From Candidatus Saccharibacteria bacterium oral taxon 488 (lineage in GTDB: Bacteria > Patescibacteriota > Saccharimonadia > Saccharimonadales > Saccharimonadaceae), in contig CP047920.1 in the NCBI GenBank assembly GCA_010202645.1, positions 496,001-560,000 of the forward strand: a stretch of 64,000 bases of DNA. The letters run 5' to 3'. Each line of letters starts with the position of its first letter. The stretch's first letter is position 1. Under the pieces are notes generated by a model that saw nothing but the letters and a program-made list of their open reading frames with translations, searched no databases and was not told where the DNA came from. Positions 43,313-51,995 of this stretch are shown here, piece after piece. Position numbers and translations under genes: made by a program.

Positions 43313-44023
43313 ATGCCACATGAACATATCCAACCAAGAGAAATCGATGATACAGATTTTATTATTTTGGGTCTACTTGGCGAAGGCGGCTCAAAAACAG
43401 TGTTTGACACGGTCATTAATGGAAAAAGAAGGGCGCTAGCGGTGCCGAATAGTATCGACGGTCACGATACACAGGAAGAGAAATGGAACAGCGTATTACA
43501 AGAACCTGAAAACGCGAAACTACTGTCTGAATTAGGACTTCTCACTGTTCCTGAATACGAAATAATAACCACTACTATAAACGGTCAAGAGCTACCAGCA
43601 CTAAGTATGACACCGTTTTCTGATCTTCCTTTTAGGGTCTTTGACGGCAAGGATGGAACACAGACATATACACACGGTCCACTTTCTCACATTGAACATT
43701 TTTCAGATATTTCTTCCTATATCACTAGTTTTGGCGCCGATATCGCCACGCTCACACAATCGGGAATCGTCCTGTCGCGAGACAGCATATCATTTGCCGC
43801 TTTGCCCGATGGATCAATGCACTTGTTTTTTTATGACTTACAGGATATGACAATTAATAATTCGACTAACAAAGATAATCTTCGAGCTGGTTATTCAGGA
43901 ATAATTGTCTCTATGTTAGATAACATATTCGACTACCAACAATTGAGACGTTTTGAAGAACAGGGCTACGATTTTCGTGAGCGCATGAATCTATCACAGA
44001 AACTTCAAGTAATCGCTAATTAA
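43313..44023 (+). CDS. Kinase-like protein with degenerate motifs
   Basis: 236 aa. Residues 20-33 (LGLLGEGGSKTVFD) look like a protein-kinase glycine loop. Near residues 150-160 there is an LTQSGIVLSRDSISF stretch in the position of a catalytic loop, and YDLQDM near 182 could stand for the metal-binding DFG. The strand usually carrying the ATP-binding lysine reads RRALAVP, without a clear lysine, and no HxD is present. It may be a pseudokinase or an unrelated fold. The gene looks A+T-rich and stands alone. Confidence 0.5.
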   Translation: MPHEHIQPREIDDTDFIILGLLGEGGSKTVFDTVINGKRRALAVPNSIDGHDTQEEKWNSVLQEPENAKLLSELGLLTVPEYEIITTTINGQELPALSMTPFSDLPFRVFDGKDGTQTYTHGPLSHIEHFSDISSYITSFGADIATLTQSGIVLSRDSISFAALPDGSMHLFFYDLQDMTINNSTNKDNLRAGYSGIIVSMLDNIFDYQQLRRFEEQGYDFRERMNLSQKLQVIAN

Positions 44024-44182
44024 CTTTTTATCATTGCTTGACGCAAAGTGTATAATTTACCCAACAAAAGCCGTAGCCAACAGAGTAGAAAAAGAGGAAC
44101 GCCATCTTGAAGCATCCGGTGTTAATTGCCATCATGATCAATCCAGAGACGGAGCGATAGCAACAGTAATCTATTAAATGAC

Positions 44183-45406
44183 TTAGCAAATAATCCCGCC
44201 GCCCAAGCATTCCTCACCGTCATATATTACGGCTGACTGACCCGGGGCGACGGCGCGCTGCGGTTCAGACAGCTGCACTGTCACCTTCTCGCCAGCGTCG
44301 TCGTTCACACGCGTAATCTCCGCATTAATGAGCGGTGCCCGATGCCGCACCCGAACTTGACAGGTACCACCTTTTGGCGGCTGGCCAATCCAGTGAACGT
44401 CAGCCAGTGTCAACTCTTTCCGCCACAAATTACCATCATCAATTGAGCGGGACACATAAACTTCGTTTTTTACCATGTCCTTACCGACGACATAGTACGG
44501 CAAGCCGCCACCAACATTCAGGCCGTGGCGCTGACCCAGGGTATAAAATATCGCTCCGTCATGCTGCCCAACGACCACGCCCGTTTTTTGGTCAATAATG
44601 TCGCCCGGGCTAGTCTCAACATATTCTGACAAAAACTCACGAATCCCCACTTGCCCAACGAAGCAAATCCCCATCGATTCCTTTTTGCTGGCCGTCCACA
44701 AACCCCGTTCTTTAGCCATCTTACGCACCTCAGCCTTGGTAAAATCACCGAGCGGAAACATAGTTTTTGCCAACGCCCCGGACGTCACCCGGTACAGGAA
44801 ATAGGTTTGATCTTTATTGCTATCGTGAGCCCGAAGCAAGCGAGCAGTGTTGGGTAGTGATGGCGCTTTGACGAGCCCAGGTGTAAGCGTTGATTCGTCC
44901 TGAATCGCCGAGGACTGTCTGAACGCAGTGAGTTCCGCAGGCGACAGCGACGGATCAGCGTGAACACCATGGCGTGAGACAACCGCGCCAGAATTACCCA
45001 ATGCTGCACCGTCTATTACATGTTCAGCTCGTGCATAATGCCCCGTCGCAATATACTCCGCGCCCGCCGCCAACGCCGCCTCTAAAAATAACTTAAACTT
45101 CACCTCTTGATTACACATCACATCAGGATTTGGCGTCCGACCTGCCTGGTATTCGCGGATCATATAGTCAACGACATTTTGCTTGTACTCTTTCTGGAAA
45201 TCAAACACCTGAAAATCAATTCCCAGCCCCACTGCCACGCGCTTGGCGTCAGCCACATCTTCCGCCCACGGACAATGCATACCCGGCAAATCTTCCGACC
45301 AATTTTTCATATACACACCAGTCACCTCGTGACCTTGCTCAACCAATAGTGCTGCCGCTACCGAAGAATCAACGCCGCCCGACATACCGACGAACACCCG
45401 AGCCAT
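44183..45406 (-). CDS. mnmA: tRNA-specific 2-thiouridylase MnmA
   Basis: Adds sulfur to U34 of Lys, Glu and Gln tRNAs. 407 aa from the ATG at 45406, which overlaps the upstream stop (TGATG). PP-loop GMSGGVDSS at residues 7-15, catalytic cysteines in DVMCNQEVKF near 102 and GICFVGQ near 245. Between ATGHYARAEH (about 127) and LLRAHDSNKDQTYFLY (about 195) there is an insertion of roughly 50 residues absent from standard MnmA. It is the last gene of a cysteine desulfurase-ydcF-like-mnmA operon, which gives sulfur donor and acceptor together. Confidence 0.94.
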   Translation of the reverse strand: MARVFVGMSGGVDSSVAAALLVEQGHEVTGVYMKNWSEDLPGMHCPWAEDVADAKRVAVGLGIDFQVFDFQKEYKQNVVDYMIREYQAGRTPNPDVMCNQEVKFKLFLEAALAAGAEYIATGHYARAEHVIDGAALGNSGAVVSRHGVHADPSLSPAELTAFRQSSAIQDESTLTPGLVKAPSLPNTARLLRAHDSNKDQTYFLYRVTSGALAKTMFPLGDFTKAEVRKMAKERGLWTASKKESMGICFVGQVGIREFLSEYVETSPGDIIDQKTGVVVGQHDGAIFYTLGQRHGLNVGGGLPYYVVGKDMVKNEVYVSRSIDDGNLWRKELTLADVHWIGQPPKGGTCQVRVRHRAPLINAEITRVNDDAGEKVTVQLSEPQRAVAPGQSAVIYDGEECLGGGIIC

Positions 45407-46002
45407 CAGCGCGACACTCCCAGTGCAAACAAACCGATCCGCAGCAATTCGCCGACCGCCAGCCACCAACCCCACGGTGTCAGCCACCACCATGTACTCC
45501 AATGCTTGTCGTGCGTTGTCGGACGTGCCCGCAGCTCAACATTTGGCAGTTGTGCCGAAAACTCAGCCAGTGCCCGCCGCATGTGATAGCCGCTAGTAAC
45601 CAGAATGACACGCTTGATGCCGCGCTGCGCTATGATACTCGCCACTTCTTGGGCATTCTGTTTGGTGGTTTCTGAACGCTCATCCATCACCAAAGCCGCA
45701 GCTGGCACACCCGCCGCTTCGGCTTGTTTTCTCATGGCGGCGGCGTTAGACGGGCCGGATTTATCAGCCGCGGCACCAGATAAGATGACAGTCGGCGCCC
45801 AGCCAGCTTGATATAATTTAACTGCCTCAGCCGTACGCGCTTCGGTATCACCGCCGCTGATAACAATGATCGCGCCTGCCTTTTGACATTGCCCCGAACC
45901 CGGACGCGGACAATCTTTCAAGTCATCCGGTGATAGATAATGGCTCAAGCCAACGATGACTGCAACTGCAACTAGCACCAAACCAATTAGTCGATGAATC
46001 AT
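45406..46002 (-). CDS. YdcF/DUF218-family membrane protein
   Basis: 198 aa with an N-terminal membrane segment (about 5-24) and a DUF218-type domain: IIVISGGDTEARTAEAVKLY near 45-65 and the later YHMRRAL near 140 are typical. Relatives include SanA and ElyC, linked to envelope integrity. A second hydrophobic stretch lies at the C-terminus. It is coupled to both neighbours by overlapping codons. Confidence 0.82.
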   Translation of the reverse strand: MIHRLIGLVLVAVAVIVGLSHYLSPDDLKDCPRPGSGQCQKAGAIIVISGGDTEARTAEAVKLYQAGWAPTVILSGAAADKSGPSNAAAMRKQAEAAGVPAAALVMDERSETTKQNAQEVASIIAQRGIKRVILVTSGYHMRRALAEFSAQLPNVELRARPTTHDKHWSTWWWLTPWGWWLAVGELLRIGLFALGVSR

Positions 46003-47153
46003 TGCGTTCGCTCCTGTTCCGTACGCACTGCAGTAATAATCTCGTCCGCCGCCCGCATAACTTGCGCCTCATCGTTCAGCCGCCCCAACGTCAGCCGCAG
46101 ACTACCATCAATCGCCGCATCACTCAGCCCAATCGCCGCCAAAACGTGTGAGCGCGTCCCCGAATTAGCCGCGCAGGCACTACCTGTCGCCACCAGCACG
46201 CCGCGTGCTTCTAACAAAAACATCAATCGCTCAGCATCAACACCAGGAAACGAAATATTGAGGAAATTAACCAAGGATTTTTTCTGATCAGAAGAAATAA
46301 TCATGTCGGGGAAAGCCGCTAATAGTTTTTTTGCCAACACATCACGCAGACCTCGCAGACGTTTTACTTCACCGCTGCGACGCTTGGCAGCTAACTCCAG
46401 CGCCGTCGCAAAGCCGACCACACCAGCCACATTTTCCGTGCCGCTACGTAGGCCCGCCTCCTGGCCGCCACCGACAATGGTTGGCCGCAGCTTGACACCC
46501 GGCCGCAGCCATAGCAAACCAACCTGCTTCGGTCCATAAACCTTTGCCGCTGATAACGTCAACAAATCAACACCCAGCCGTTTAATTTTCACATCCATCA
46601 GCGCCGTGGTCTGCGAGGCATCAGTATGAAACATGAGCGGCGTTGATTCGCCATGTTCCTGGCGCCTGACGCGCTCGAGCCGCACAACTTCCGCAATTTC
46701 TTCAATGGGTTGGATATACCCGAGCTCATGATTCGCTAGCGCGATACTCATAAAACTAACGTCTGGCGTTAGCAATGTTTTAACAGTCTGTGGATCAATG
46801 CGCCCATTGTTCGTCGGCGGAATGAACCGAACCTCTGAGCGCGCTTTTGCAGAATTGATAACCGAGCTATGCTCGATAGCCGAGATCAAACTCACGCCAC
46901 CCGCCGCGGTAAACGCCAGATTGATTGACTCCGTGGCGCCAGCCGTCATCACCAGTTCATCCGCACCTACACCCAGCACCCGCGCGATACGCGACTTTGC
47001 CTCGCGGTAGTCGCGCTTGACAGTGACCGCCGGTGCATATGGACTGGACGGATTAAAGAACTTCTCGGAAAAATACGGCTGCATTGCCTCAACCACTAAC
47101 GGATCCATCGGCGTGGCAGCAGCGTGATCAAGATATATCATAGAGGATTCCAC
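45999..47153 (-). CDS. Cysteine desulfurase (NifS/IscS type)
   Basis: PLP enzyme that takes sulfur from cysteine. 384 aa. YLDHAAATPMDP at the start, the PLP lysine in LSAAKVYGPKQVG near 208 (alanine where SxHK normally has histidine), and the catalytic cysteine loop ATGSACAANSGTRSH near 325. Located two genes upstream of mnmA, so tRNA thiolation is the likely job. The GTG at 47153 lies seven bases after a TATAAT; an ATG at 47141 (MIYLDHAAAT) is an alternative but has no ribosome-binding site. Confidence 0.92.
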   Translation of the reverse strand: MESSMIYLDHAAATPMDPLVVEAMQPYFSEKFFNPSSPYAPAVTVKRDYREAKSRIARVLGVGADELVMTAGATESINLAFTAAGGVSLISAIEHSSVINSAKARSEVRFIPPTNNGRIDPQTVKTLLTPDVSFMSIALANHELGYIQPIEEIAEVVRLERVRRQEHGESTPLMFHTDASQTTALMDVKIKRLGVDLLTLSAAKVYGPKQVGLLWLRPGVKLRPTIVGGGQEAGLRSGTENVAGVVGFATALELAAKRRSGEVKRLRGLRDVLAKKLLAAFPDMIISSDQKKSLVNFLNISFPGVDAERLMFLLEARGVLVATGSACAANSGTRSHVLAAIGLSDAAIDGSLRLTLGRLNDEAQVMRAADEIITAVRTEQERTQ

Positions 47154-47160
47154 ACATACT

Positions 47161-47166
47161 ATTATA
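47161..47166 (-). promoter_or_regulatory. Leaderless -10 of the cysteine desulfurase-mnmA operon
   Basis: TATAAT on the minus strand, seven bases before the GTG at 47153. Confidence 0.6.
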
Positions 47167-47186
47167 CCAAGCAGCCCAGACGGCGA

Positions 47187-47690
47187 CTACACCAGCTGTC
47201 CAGTTTTCGGATCACGATTATATAGTTGGCGCGCCACTCGTTCATGATATTCATTGACTGCCAGCACAAAGTTTTGTAATTCCTGCCCTTCGAGGTAGTT
47301 ATACTGATAATTAGGCTGAATTTTCAAGATGCCCTTCGACTGCACCTCGTAGCGCGTCGTCAGCTCATGATGCTTGCCGTCCTTGCTCATCACTTCTTCG
47401 TGCCAAATCCACGTCGTTTTATCGAGGTTAAAGAACGTCCGTCGGACGACGTGAGCCGGCTTTTCGCCGAAAATTGTTGCACCAATTTCACTCTCCAGCT
47501 GAATCAGTTCGCGCTCAGTCAATTTCTTCAGCGGCCGATCTTTACGAGTGAGTCGCAGTAGTGAGCGCGTCGATTTCGGGACTTTTGGCGCCGAGGCGGC
47601 GTGAGCAGGCTTTGCCAATTGAGACGAGCGTGAAAGACGCGTGTTATCCGCCAAGACGAGACCAAGGGCTTTTTTGAGAATCGTTGGCAT
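47187..47690 (-). CDS. Conserved-looking soluble protein of unknown function
   Basis: 167 aa. A basic, Ala/Ser/Pro-rich N-terminal 50 residues precede a compact domain (about 55-167) containing aromatic segments such as TTWIWHEEV and QPNYQYNYLEG. No family recognised. The ATG has a near-perfect AAAGGAGGTGAT ribosome-binding site, which suggests high expression. It is the last gene of the metG-tatD operon. Confidence 0.65.
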   Translation of the reverse strand: MPTILKKALGLVLADNTRLSRSSQLAKPAHAASAPKVPKSTRSLLRLTRKDRPLKKLTERELIQLESEIGATIFGEKPAHVVRRTFFNLDKTTWIWHEEVMSKDGKHHELTTRYEVQSKGILKIQPNYQYNYLEGQELQNFVLAVNEYHERVARQLYNRDPKTGQLV

Positions 47691-47703
47691 AAATCACCTC
47701 CTT

Positions 47704-48066
47704 TCAGGCTGCTCGTCTATAATTATTTCTATGATCCTTTGGCATGGCGTCAGACGCGTCGAAAGCTTGTGCCGCGATCGCATTATGCTTCATTCGATAC
47801 TCCCCAATGCGCTCACCAGTTGCTGTAACAGTTTGCAAACATTCCTCAACCCAGCTCTCCAGTCTTCGTCGCTCCTCTAGCGATATCTTTGCCGGCTCGG
47901 CCGTATCAGCTACCACCTCGGCACTACCGCGCACCGCCGCTTCGGATAGACGCGGCGCCACTCGCTGTGATCGCTCTGGGTGTGCTTGCGTCGCCAAATC
48001 CAGCGCTTCGGCCCGCGCCTTTTGAATCGACATCATTTCTGTGATTGGTCTTGGCTGCTGATTCAT
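47704..48066 (-). CDS. Small helical protein of unknown function
   Basis: 120 aa from the ATG at 48066 with GGAGAG upstream. Rich in Ala, Glu and Arg, likely helical, no membrane segment and no motif recognised. It sits between tatD and the 167-aa gene with short gaps on both sides, so all three are probably co-transcribed. Confidence 0.55.
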   Translation of the reverse strand: MNQQPRPITEMMSIQKARAEALDLATQAHPERSQRVAPRLSEAAVRGSAEVVADTAEPAKISLEERRRLESWVEECLQTVTATGERIGEYRMKHNAIAAQAFDASDAMPKDHRNNYRRAA

Positions 48067-48079
48067 TATCTCTCCACGT

Positions 48080-48874
48080 TTACAAGCCAAAAAGTTTTAC
48101 CGTGTTATCGGTCGCTGCCTTTTCGAGGTCACGAAGCACTAGCTTGCGCTCCGCCGCCCAATACTTTGCCACCAACTCCACATATTCTGGCTTATTCAGC
48201 TTACCACGAAATGGCTTCGGTGTCAAGAATGGTGCATCAGTTTCTAATAATAATCGCTCCAGTGGGATGGAGGCGAATAATTCTCGCTGTGCTTGGTCTT
48301 TGGTGAACGTGCTAATTCCATTCAAACCAACGTAGAGTCCGCGGACAAAACCCTTCTCCAAATTGAGGCGCGTATCAGTAAAACTGTGCAGCACGCCGCG
48401 GAGGCCATGAAAATTATCAAAAATTGGCCAAAAATCATCCCACACCGACGGCTGGTCGGGCGCACCATCACGCACATGAAAACTAACCGGCAGATTATAA
48501 TCCACCGCCAGCTGCAGTTGCGCCTCCAGCGCCTGAATTTGCACCTCGCGCGGGCTATGATTGTAATAATAATCAAGACCGATCTCGCCAATCGCCACAA
48601 TTGGTGAATTATCCTCTCTACCTTTAAGCAGTTGTTCCACCTCACCCCAGCCATCTTTGCTGTCATGCGGATGAATGCCAACTGCCGCCCAAGTATAGTC
48701 GCGATTCGCGGCAAACTCCACTGCTTGACGGCTGCTGCGCTCGTCAGTACCAACACAAATCATGCCGATGCCCGCCGCGATTGTTTGCTGATACAGCTCC
48801 TCGCGATTGTCCGCGAAAAACTCGGTATCATGCAGATGACAGTGCGAGTCAATCAAGCGTAAGTCTGCCGCCAT
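48080..48874 (-). CDS. TatD-family metal-dependent nuclease
   Basis: 264 aa TIM-barrel hydrolase. Metal ligands: DSHCHLHD near residue 9, GEIGLDYYY near 92, FHVRD near 133 and LLETDAPFL near 210. TatD/YcfH proteins are DNases or exonucleases used in DNA repair and quality control. The ATG at 48874 has GGAG six bases upstream; the open frame starts at 48898. It follows metG, a pairing common in bacteria. Confidence 0.93.
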   Translation of the reverse strand: MAADLRLIDSHCHLHDTEFFADNREELYQQTIAAGIGMICVGTDERSSRQAVEFAANRDYTWAAVGIHPHDSKDGWGEVEQLLKGREDNSPIVAIGEIGLDYYYNHSPREVQIQALEAQLQLAVDYNLPVSFHVRDGAPDQPSVWDDFWPIFDNFHGLRGVLHSFTDTRLNLEKGFVRGLYVGLNGISTFTKDQAQRELFASIPLERLLLETDAPFLTPKPFRGKLNKPEYVELVAKYWAAERKLVLRDLEKAATDNTVKLFGL

Positions 48875-48900
48875 ACTATTCTCCGCCGTCAGAATCATTA

Positions 48901-50412
48901 TTATTTACCCTGGGCTTCTACTTTTGGGGCGCGCGGATCGGACGTATGTAGATATTTGCGCGGGAATAATGGTGTCAGCTCTGACGGCACGACACCACTG
49001 GCAAACATGTCGTGAATTTTCTCAGCAGTTTGCGGCATAAATGGACGAAGCATGTTGGATACTTGAAGCAACGTACCGCTGGCATGTGCCAAAATCTCGC
49101 CCAAATGCGCTTCCGCCTCTGGATCTTTATCGCGTTTTTTAGCAACTTGCCATGGTTGCACGCGCTCGATATATTGATTCAATGAACGGATAATCTGCCA
49201 AATCTCATCTATCGCTAGATTGAAATTTAACGCTTCCATATTAGCACGGTACGGCCCCATATCGTGCTCAGCTTGCGGCGCATCGCCAATGACGCCGGCT
49301 TGATAACTCTGCACCATCTTTGCCACCCGCTGTACCAAATTACCGAGATCATTACCCAGCTCGCCGTTATAAGCCGCTTCAAACTTCTCCCAAGTAAAGT
49401 CACCGTCATCCTGAGTTGGCACGTGGCGCAGAAAATAATAGCGAAAGGCCTCGACACCATAGTGCGGGATGATATCAACCGGACCAACACCATTACCGAG
49501 ACTCTTACTCATTTTGGTACCACCAACATTGATAAAGCCATGGACCAATAGCACTTTTGGCAGCGGCAAGTCCAGCGCCATCAGCATCGCCGGCCAAATC
49601 CCGGCATGAAAACGAAGAATATCCTTACCAATCACCTGTACATCCGCCGGCCAAAATGCCTGCCATTCATCAGCTCGATCAGGATAGCCGATGACCGTGA
49701 TGTAATTACTCAGCGCATCCAGCCAAACATACATCACCTGCGTGTCGTCGCCCGGCACCGGCACACCCCAGCTGAGGTTCTTGCGCGGACGCGAAATTGA
49801 CACATCTTTCAGGCCATCTTTCATCAACTCCAAAAATTCTTTTTTGCGAAATTCAGGCACAATTTTCATCTTGTTTGATTCAATGGCCTGGCGAATGTTC
49901 TCCGAAAAAGCACTGGTTTTGAAATAATAATTTTCCTCGCTCAGCCGTTGGTACGGCGACTGATGATCAGGACAAATGCCATTATTTTCAGCCGCTTCTT
50001 TGTCAGTGACGAACGCCTCGCAGCCCTGACAATACCAGCCCTCATAAGTGCCTTTGTAGATGTAACCGGCCGCAGCAAGTTTCTGCCAAATATACTGCAC
50101 CGCACTAACGTGATGCGGGTCAGTTGTGCGGATAAAATCCGTCGCTGAAATATTCAACTCGGCAATCATGTTTTGGAAATTGCCATGCATTTGGTCGACA
50201 TAGGCTTGCGGTGTCTGATTTTGGCTGGCAGCCTTGGCAGCAATTTTATTGCCATGCTCATCCACGCCCGTCTGGAAACGTACTTCACGACCATTTTGCT
50301 GCTGATAGCGCGTCCACACATCCGCCAACATATAGTCCATGGCGTGTCCGATATGCGGCAAACCGTTGACATAAGGAATAGCAGTAGTGATATAGGCGTG
50401 TTGTTTAGTCAT
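48901..50412 (-). CDS. metG: Methionyl-tRNA synthetase
   Basis: 503 aa from the ATG at 50412. HIGH motif in NGLPHIGHAMDYM near 15-27, KMSKS in GTKMSKSLGNG near 297, and a zinc-type CQGC...CPDH region near 130-150. The C-terminal dimerisation (Trbp-like) domain of longer MetRS is absent. The open frame reaches 50448, but the ATG at 50412 lies seven bases after an extended -10. Confidence 0.96.
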   Translation of the reverse strand: MTKQHAYITTAIPYVNGLPHIGHAMDYMLADVWTRYQQQNGREVRFQTGVDEHGNKIAAKAASQNQTPQAYVDQMHGNFQNMIAELNISATDFIRTTDPHHVSAVQYIWQKLAAAGYIYKGTYEGWYCQGCEAFVTDKEAAENNGICPDHQSPYQRLSEENYYFKTSAFSENIRQAIESNKMKIVPEFRKKEFLELMKDGLKDVSISRPRKNLSWGVPVPGDDTQVMYVWLDALSNYITVIGYPDRADEWQAFWPADVQVIGKDILRFHAGIWPAMLMALDLPLPKVLLVHGFINVGGTKMSKSLGNGVGPVDIIPHYGVEAFRYYFLRHVPTQDDGDFTWEKFEAAYNGELGNDLGNLVQRVAKMVQSYQAGVIGDAPQAEHDMGPYRANMEALNFNLAIDEIWQIIRSLNQYIERVQPWQVAKKRDKDPEAEAHLGEILAHASGTLLQVSNMLRPFMPQTAEKIHDMFASGVVPSELTPLFPRKYLHTSDPRAPKVEAQGK

Positions 50413-50419
50413 GCTACTC

Positions 50420-50425
50420 ATTGTA
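50420..50425 (-). promoter_or_regulatory. Leaderless extended -10 of the metG operon
   Basis: TGA-TACAAT on the minus strand, seven bases before the ATG at 50412. Confidence 0.65.
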
Positions 50426-50469
50426 TCATCATCTGGAACAATTTTCACTGATATGCGTTCGCCGAGGGC

Positions 50470-51210
50470 TCACCCGCGCATCATTGCTACTACCGCAATT
50501 CGCCCCGCCGTATCACCCGATGAGTGCGAAAAATAATTTGGATTGTCCGCCGTATCAATTGGCGAAATGAAAATGTTATCACCAGGCACGCCAGTCTGGA
50601 TGGCTAGCGAACGATTGAATCCTTGCATGTCCAGATAAATTCCGTCAGCCGTTTGACGGCAGAAATTGTGCCAATTAGTATCATTTGTATGATCAAAATA
50701 ATCCATACGATAATTTTTCTGCGTAATACTTGGTGACATCCAAATTTGTAAATCTTTTGCCTGGCTACCGCGCTCGACAAAATACTGAACGGCCTGAGAC
50801 ATCAACTGTGCAACCGTCGAATGTCGACCTAAATGCGCCAGCATAAGCGCCCGGCGTTTTGGATCATAGATGACGGTGGCGATACAGTCCGCCACTGGCA
50901 AAAATAAGCCGACGCCAGCCATTTCGGTATATAGCGCGTCAGCAAAAATCCCCTCGTTGTTGTATTTCACTGTGTCAGTTTCAGTGACTTCGGTAATAAT
51001 ATCAAAAGTTTGCGCTTGATCATATGAAATTACGTGATAGACAACGTCGTCATAGGTAATGCCAATTTGATCACAAAACCGCCGCCGGTTCTCTAGTACG
51101 TCAGCTACGTGGCGACCGCGAATACGATTGAGCATGGTGCCGTCATTTTTCGACGAAACCGCAACTAGCAGATCGGACGGAAAGCAGACGGGCTGATCTG
51201 CCGCAATCAT
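50470..51210 (-). CDS. YfiH/laccase-domain (DUF152) protein
   Basis: 246 aa. The conserved core PVADCIATVIYDPKRRALMLAHLGRHST lies near 105-132: ADC and AH supply the usual Cys and His metal ligands, while the normal HAGWRGT is changed to HLGRHST. Relatives act as purine nucleosidases/phosphorylases or on peptidoglycan precursors. The ATG at 51210 overlaps the rsmA stop by four bases; a second ATG at 51222 is possible. Confidence 0.8.
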   Translation of the reverse strand: MIAADQPVCFPSDLLVAVSSKNDGTMLNRIRGRHVADVLENRRRFCDQIGITYDDVVYHVISYDQAQTFDIITEVTETDTVKYNNEGIFADALYTEMAGVGLFLPVADCIATVIYDPKRRALMLAHLGRHSTVAQLMSQAVQYFVERGSQAKDLQIWMSPSITQKNYRMDYFDHTNDTNWHNFCRQTADGIYLDMQGFNRSLAIQTGVPGDNIFISPIDTADNPNYFSHSSGDTAGRIAVVAMMRG

Positions 51211-51995
51211 CGCGCCCGCCATTCACTCAGTAGTCGCTGCCAATCGTCAATCGCCAAATCCTCAGCACGGACATCAGGCGAAATGTTAGCCTTTTTCAGC
51301 AACTGTTCGGCGCTATCTTTACTAACACCCAGTCCGCTGCTCAAGCTGGAACGCAATTTTTTACGCTTGGCCGAAAAACCGGCTTTGACAATGCGGAAAA
51401 AATCTTTTTGGTCTTCAGAAGCGACCAGTGGTTCGGTGCGAGTCCTCAATACCACCACCTGTGAATCAACTTTTGGCGGCGGCGTGAAGAACTGCCGCGG
51501 CACCTTAATATCGAGGTCTGCCTCGGCAAATAGCTGCGCACTAACCGCTAAAATGCTCATTTCACCAGGCTCCGCTGCGATACGCTGGGCAACCTCTTTC
51601 TGCACCAACAGCACCGCCAAGCTCGGTTTATTTTCCGCCGTCATCAACTTCTCGACAATTTTGCTAGTGATGTAGTACGGTACGTTGGCGACCACTTTGT
51701 AGCCAGCCGGCAACTGATTCAAATCAAATTGCAAAATATCTTCGTTGATCACTTCCAGGTTTTTGCCGGGAAATTGTCCTGGCAACTTGCGCGCCAAATC
51801 CCCGTCAAACTCCACCGCCACTACGCGCTGAGCTCGCGCCAACAACCGGCTGGTTAATGTGCCAAGTCCCGGCCCAATCTCCAAAACCACATCATCTTTA
51901 CTCAGCTCCGCCGCCTCGGCAATATCCGCCAAGACTTCTGGGTCGCGCAGCCAGTGCTGGCCTAATTCTTTTTTCGGCCCACGCGCTGACGCCAT
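51207..51995 (-). CDS. rsmA: 16S rRNA dimethyladenosine transferase RsmA/KsgA
   Basis: Dimethylates two adenosines in helix 45 of 16S rRNA. 262 aa with KKELGQHWLRD near 8, the SAM-binding VLEIGPGLGTLT near 37 and the catalytic NVPYYI near 104 (family NxPY). The ATG directly follows the stop of the G5/3D-domain gene. Confidence 0.95.
   Translation of the reverse strand: MASARGPKKELGQHWLRDPEVLADIAEAAELSKDDVVLEIGPGLGTLTSRLLARAQRVVAVEFDGDLARKLPGQFPGKNLEVINEDILQFDLNQLPAGYKVVANVPYYITSKIVEKLMTAENKPSLAVLLVQKEVAQRIAAEPGEMSILAVSAQLFAEADLDIKVPRQFFTPPPKVDSQVVVLRTRTEPLVASEDQKDFFRIVKAGFSAKRKKLRSSLSSGLGVSKDSAEQLLKKANISPDVRAEDLAIDDWQRLLSEWRAR

Noticed and set aside
44107-44160. 17-codon TTG frame with a GAGG upstream and a TATAAT at 44051
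   Set aside because: Too short and weakly initiated to support, and no terminator or conserved context. The 159-base gap between the kinase-like gene and mnmA otherwise shows nothing clear.
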